This document shows positions 6,047 through 8,802 of a stretch of DNA of 8,802 bases, piece by piece; position 1 is the stretch's first letter; the number at the start of each line of letters is the position of its first letter. The DNA is taken from NCBI GenBank assembly GCA_949286405.1, contig CASECH010000053.1, positions 1 to 8,802 of the forward strand, in the 5' to 3' direction. A program made the position numbers and the translations under genes. The notes below the pieces were generated by a model. That model was not told the DNA's origin. It searched no databases and was given only the letters and a program-made list of their open reading frames with translations. This DNA is from an uncultured bacterium. GTDB taxonomy: Bacteria; Cyanobacteriota; Vampirovibrionia; Gastranaerophilales; Gastranaerophilaceae.

Positions 6047-7589
6047 ATTGATTAATTTCTCTTTTTTTAGATTTTATTATCCAAACTAAAGGAATAACCG
6101 CAATTGATAAAAAAGCAAGTACAGAAAAAGCATCAAAAAATGAAGCAAGTCTGGCTTGTTGAAGCAGTTCCCTATACACAGAACCACTAGCTTTTCTTGC
6201 AGCTAATACAGACGGATAATGTATCATAAATTTTGATTTCAACATTGCTAATTTATACTGAAATACCGAATTATGAGGAGATAAATTCTCCACAAGATAA
6301 GTTTGTCTTACCTGTGAGACTCTAGCTATAAATGTTGCAGACATTGATGTCGAAATCGCTGTTATAATATTTTTAAAAAGCGCATGCAAAGCCGCTGCAT
6401 CTGCGTTTTTTGAAGCAGGTAGAGTCTGAAATGACAATGCAGTAATTGGAACAAAAGCAGTTGGCACACCAATACATAACAATATATTAGGTAATACAAC
6501 ACTCTCAATAGAAGAAGTCGTATTTAATTGTGTAAGCATTAAAACAGACACGCCCATAGTAACCAAACCAATTGTTGCAAGAATTTTAGGTTTAACAAAT
6601 TTTGAAATTTCTCCAACAACTAGCAACCCAATAAAACAAATAATAGCTCTTGGAAACATTGCGAGTCCTGATTTTGATGGGCTATAACCTAATATACTTT
6701 GAGCAAACATTGGAACTAACAAAAGCGTTGAATACAACATTATATTAATAAACGAACTAACAAAAGTCCCGATCAAGAAATTCTTATCCTTAAATACTCT
6801 TATATCAATTACAGGATACTTATACTCTAATTCCCATACATAGAAAAATACAAAAGCAAATACACACACTGCAGTAGTCCAACAAACCCAAGTTGTATCA
6901 AACCAGTTATATTGCTGTCCTTTATCCAAAACAACCTGCATGCAACCTAAAGCTAGTACTATCGATCCGTACCCCCAGATATCAAACTTTTTGTTATACT
7001 TTAGTTTTTCAGGTTTATCATTTGACATGAATAGTTTAACTAACAAAAAAGAAATCATACACAATGGAATATTCATAATAAAAATCCACTGCCAAGAATA
7101 ATTATCAGTTAAATAACCTCCGATAAAAGGACCGGCTAAAGGTGAAAACATAGCTGCAACACCAAACAAACTCATTGCAACACCCCTTTGCTCTGGAGGA
7201 AAAACCTCCAACAAAACTGCCTGACATAGAGGTAAGATACAACCGCTACCTATCCCTTGAATTATTCTAGCACCAATTAAAGCTTGCAAGTTAGGAGCTA
7301 AAATACAAAGTAGGCAACCTAAAGCAAATATCCATATACTGTAATACATTAAAAGCTTTTTACCAATAGTTCTTACAAGATATCCGGTAACAGGCAACAT
7401 AAGTCCGCCTGATATGATATAACAAGTAATAACTGTATTAGCTTCATATTGAGTTGCTCCATAAAAACCAGCAATATGGGGCTGACTTACGTTAGTCGCA
7501 GAAGAAGCAGCTAACGCAAGGAAAGCAGGTAATAATACAGATACTGCAACTATATAAGGATTTACTTTTTTACCTTCTTCTGCCATCAT
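6045..7589 (-). CDS. emrB: EmrB/QacA-type multidrug efflux MFS transporter (DHA2 family)
   Basis: A 514-residue, 14-helix drug:proton antiporter of the major facilitator superfamily, expected to pair with EmrA and an outer-membrane channel to expel hydrophobic compounds. Family features: RIIQGIGSGCILPLCQAV (108-125), the motif-C helix FGVAAMFSPLAGPFIGGYL (142-160), SWQWIFIMNIPL (165-176), and the long extracytoplasmic stretch before the last helix (about 428-480) typical of EmrB. The TM1 motif ends in the usual NVxxPHIAG (33-41), but the acidic residue expected in LDxxxxNV is Ala28, and the Glu often found three residues earlier is Ala25. The start ATG at 7589 overlaps the emrA stop as ATGA; a second ATG follows at once and is an alternative. 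AAAGG lies 11 nt upstream. The TAA stop overlaps the shared terminator. Homologous in order and coupling to E. coli emrAB. Confidence 0.95.
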   Translation of the reverse strand: MMAEEGKKVNPYIVAVSVLLPAFLALAASSATNVSQPHIAGFYGATQYEANTVITCYIISGGLMLPVTGYLVRTIGKKLLMYYSIWIFALGCLLCILAPNLQALIGARIIQGIGSGCILPLCQAVLLEVFPPEQRGVAMSLFGVAAMFSPLAGPFIGGYLTDNYSWQWIFIMNIPLCMISFLLVKLFMSNDKPEKLKYNKKFDIWGYGSIVLALGCMQVVLDKGQQYNWFDTTWVCWTTAVCVFAFVFFYVWELEYKYPVIDIRVFKDKNFLIGTFVSSFINIMLYSTLLLVPMFAQSILGYSPSKSGLAMFPRAIICFIGLLVVGEISKFVKPKILATIGLVTMGVSVLMLTQLNTTSSIESVVLPNILLCIGVPTAFVPITALSFQTLPASKNADAAALHALFKNIITAISTSMSATFIARVSQVRQTYLVENLSPHNSVFQYKLAMLKSKFMIHYPSVLAARKASGSVYRELLQQARLASFFDAFSVLAFLSIAVIPLVWIIKSKKREINQ

Positions 7590-8706
7590 TTAATTTTTAC
7601 CTTTGGAACAACTGACATACCAGGTACTATATTATATTCACTTATATCTTCATCAAAAACAATTTTTACCGGTACACGTTGAACTATTTTTACATAACTG
7701 CCAACAGCATTTTCAGGAGGGAATAAGCTTGATTTAGCTCCGGTAGCCCTTTGTATACTATCGACATGCCCTTTAAATCTTTTTCCCGGATATGTGTCTA
7801 TTTTTATTGATACAGGTTGGCCTTTTTTCATTTTAGTCAACTGAATTTCTTTAAAGTTTGCAATTACCCATACATTTTTAGGAACAATCTGCATTAACGG
7901 CTGACCGACTTGAAGATAATTTCCCTTTTCAACACTTCTTGCTGACACCATACCATCTTGTGGTGCATAAATTTTTGTATAAGAAAGATTTAATTTTGCC
8001 TGTTCAACTTCAGCCTCAAGCTTTTGAATTTCAGCCGTTGCCACCTCTGTCTTAGCTTTATGAGATTCTAGGGCTGATTTTAAAGCCTTTGATTTTTCTG
8101 TAGCTGCTTTATGATTAGCCTGAGCAACAGTTAAATGATTTGAACTGCTATCATAATCCTGTTTTGAGACAATACCTTCTTTATACATATCTGTATATCT
8201 TTTATGATCTTTTTGGGCAAAATCTAATTTTGATTTTGTTGAATTTAAGTCTTGATATGATTGATCCAAGTTAGAAGATCCTTCTTCTACTTGCTTTTCT
8301 GTAACATTCAATTGAGCTTTAGCTTCTGCAAGTTTTGCTTCAGCTTCATGCAATTTTACTTCATAATCAGCAGGATCAATTTCGACTAAAAGCTGTCCGG
8401 CCTTTACTTCATCATTATCATCTACCAAAAGATTGATTACAGGACCTGATACACGAGGTGCAACTGATATTAATCTTCCTTCAACAAAAGCATCATCGGT
8501 TGATTGAAAATACGTAGCATGTATAGCTGCAGCAATACCTATCAACAATAATAAAGCAGCAGTTATAATTGGTACTACTACACGTTTTTTCTTATATTCA
8601 GGTCGTCTTTTCTTTGCTCTTGCTTGTCTTTCTTTTAGAACTTCTTTTGCTTTTTCATCTAATTCTTCTTTACTTAATTTCTTTTGGGGTTTGTTATCTT
8701 CTTCCA
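7586..8706 (-). CDS. emrA: EmrA/HlyD-type membrane fusion protein of a multidrug efflux pump
   Basis: This periplasmic adaptor links the inner-membrane transporter EmrB to an outer-membrane channel. The 373-residue protein has a very basic cytoplasmic N-terminus (EERQARAKKRRPEYKKK type, to about 42), one anchor helix (about 43-65), then the barrel/lipoyl start TDDAFVEGRLISVAPRVSG (70-88) and VKAGQLLVEIDPADY (101-115). A long helical hairpin of heptad type spans about 118-240. The second lipoyl half (YTKIYAPQDGMVSARSV, 243-259) and the beta-barrel (NFKEIQLTKMKKGQPVSI, 284-301) follow, ending in the PGMSVVPKVKI region. A GTG at 8713 would add two residues, but it is part of the GAGGTGA ribosome binding site of the ATG at 8706, so the ATG is chosen. 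It starts 9 nt after the emrR-like frame and shares ATGA with emrB. Confidence 0.95.
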
Positions 8707-8715
8707 TAGTCACCT

Positions 8716-8802
8716 CTATATTTGTATTTTTAATTTATCTTCTAAATTCGCTTTAAACTTATTTAAGACCTTCAAACAGCTTTGCAATTCTTCATCAGAA
8801 AC
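8716..8802 (-). CDS. C-terminal end of a gene preceding emrA, probably a MarR-family regulator (partial)
   Basis: From the right edge, only one of the three minus-strand frames stays open, giving 28 residues and a TAG at 8716-8718, nine bases before the emrA ATG. The residues begin VSDEELQSCLKVLNKF and end DKLKIQI. A final amphipathic helix opening with an S-x-E-E-L pattern is what many MarR/SlyA-type regulators have at their C-terminus, and such a regulator (emrR) commonly heads emrAB operons. The identity is therefore a contextual inference; the evidence that a coding frame ends here is better than the evidence for its family. The emrA ribosome binding site fills the 9-nt gap, which suggests one transcript. 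Confidence 0.6.
   Translation of the reverse strand, partial: VSDEELQSCLKVLNKFKANLEDKLKIQI

Noticed and set aside
1..8802. tRNA, rRNA, CRISPR array, insertion sequence or phage genes
   Set aside because: No cloverleaf-like segment, no regularly spaced repeats, no transposase or integrase motif and no terminal inverted repeats were found on either strand.

Overview
The window is a gene-dense, AT-rich bacterial segment using the standard genetic code. The genes suggest a cell with an outer membrane: a KDO-8-phosphate phosphatase for the LPS core sugar, an undecaprenyl-pyrophosphate phosphatase, and an EmrAB-type efflux pump that normally joins an outer-membrane channel. Low G+C, a didermic envelope, and lineage-type hypothetical proteins with short polar N-termini followed by hydrophobic segments are compatible with gut Gastranaerophilales (Melainabacteria/Vampirovibrionia). 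That placement is an impression from sequence style and is not proven; other low-GC diderms remain possible.

Layout. (1) Positions 1-3276, minus strand: a gene train read right to left, kdsC, queD, uppP, a 342-residue protein of unknown function, then an incomplete second unknown protein that leaves the window at base 1. The first three are 12 and 23 nt apart; a 94-nt gap precedes the unknown pair, which is only 1 nt apart. (2) Positions 3277-3597: a 321-nt AT-rich gap with a good -10 box for the kdsC operon and a small inverted repeat. (3) Positions 3598-4557, plus strand: a lone gene for a protein with an N-terminal hydrophobic segment and a C-terminal domain resembling ADP-ribosyltransferase exoenzymes, without the usual ExE glutamates. 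(4) Positions 4601-5999, plus strand: a strong hairpin followed by an ArsB/NhaD/P-protein-type ion permease. (5) Positions 6013-8802, minus strand: an emrR-like tail (incomplete), emrA and emrB, a drug-efflux operon. It converges on the permease at a shared bidirectional terminator that overlaps the emrB stop codon.

How the genes work together. kdsC and uppP serve envelope biogenesis (LPS KDO supply and lipid-carrier recycling), while queD belongs to queuosine/7-deazaguanine synthesis and appears to be carried along in the operon. The emr genes form one translationally coupled export unit. In three genes (the 342-residue protein, uppP, emrA) the longest reading frame starts at a GTG or TTG lying in or just before the Shine-Dalgarno sequence of a downstream ATG, so the shorter ATG starts are given here.

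The parts most worth a second look are the divergent ADP-ribosyltransferase-like protein, the pair of unknown hydrophobic proteins at the left edge, and the unusual first transmembrane segment of EmrB.
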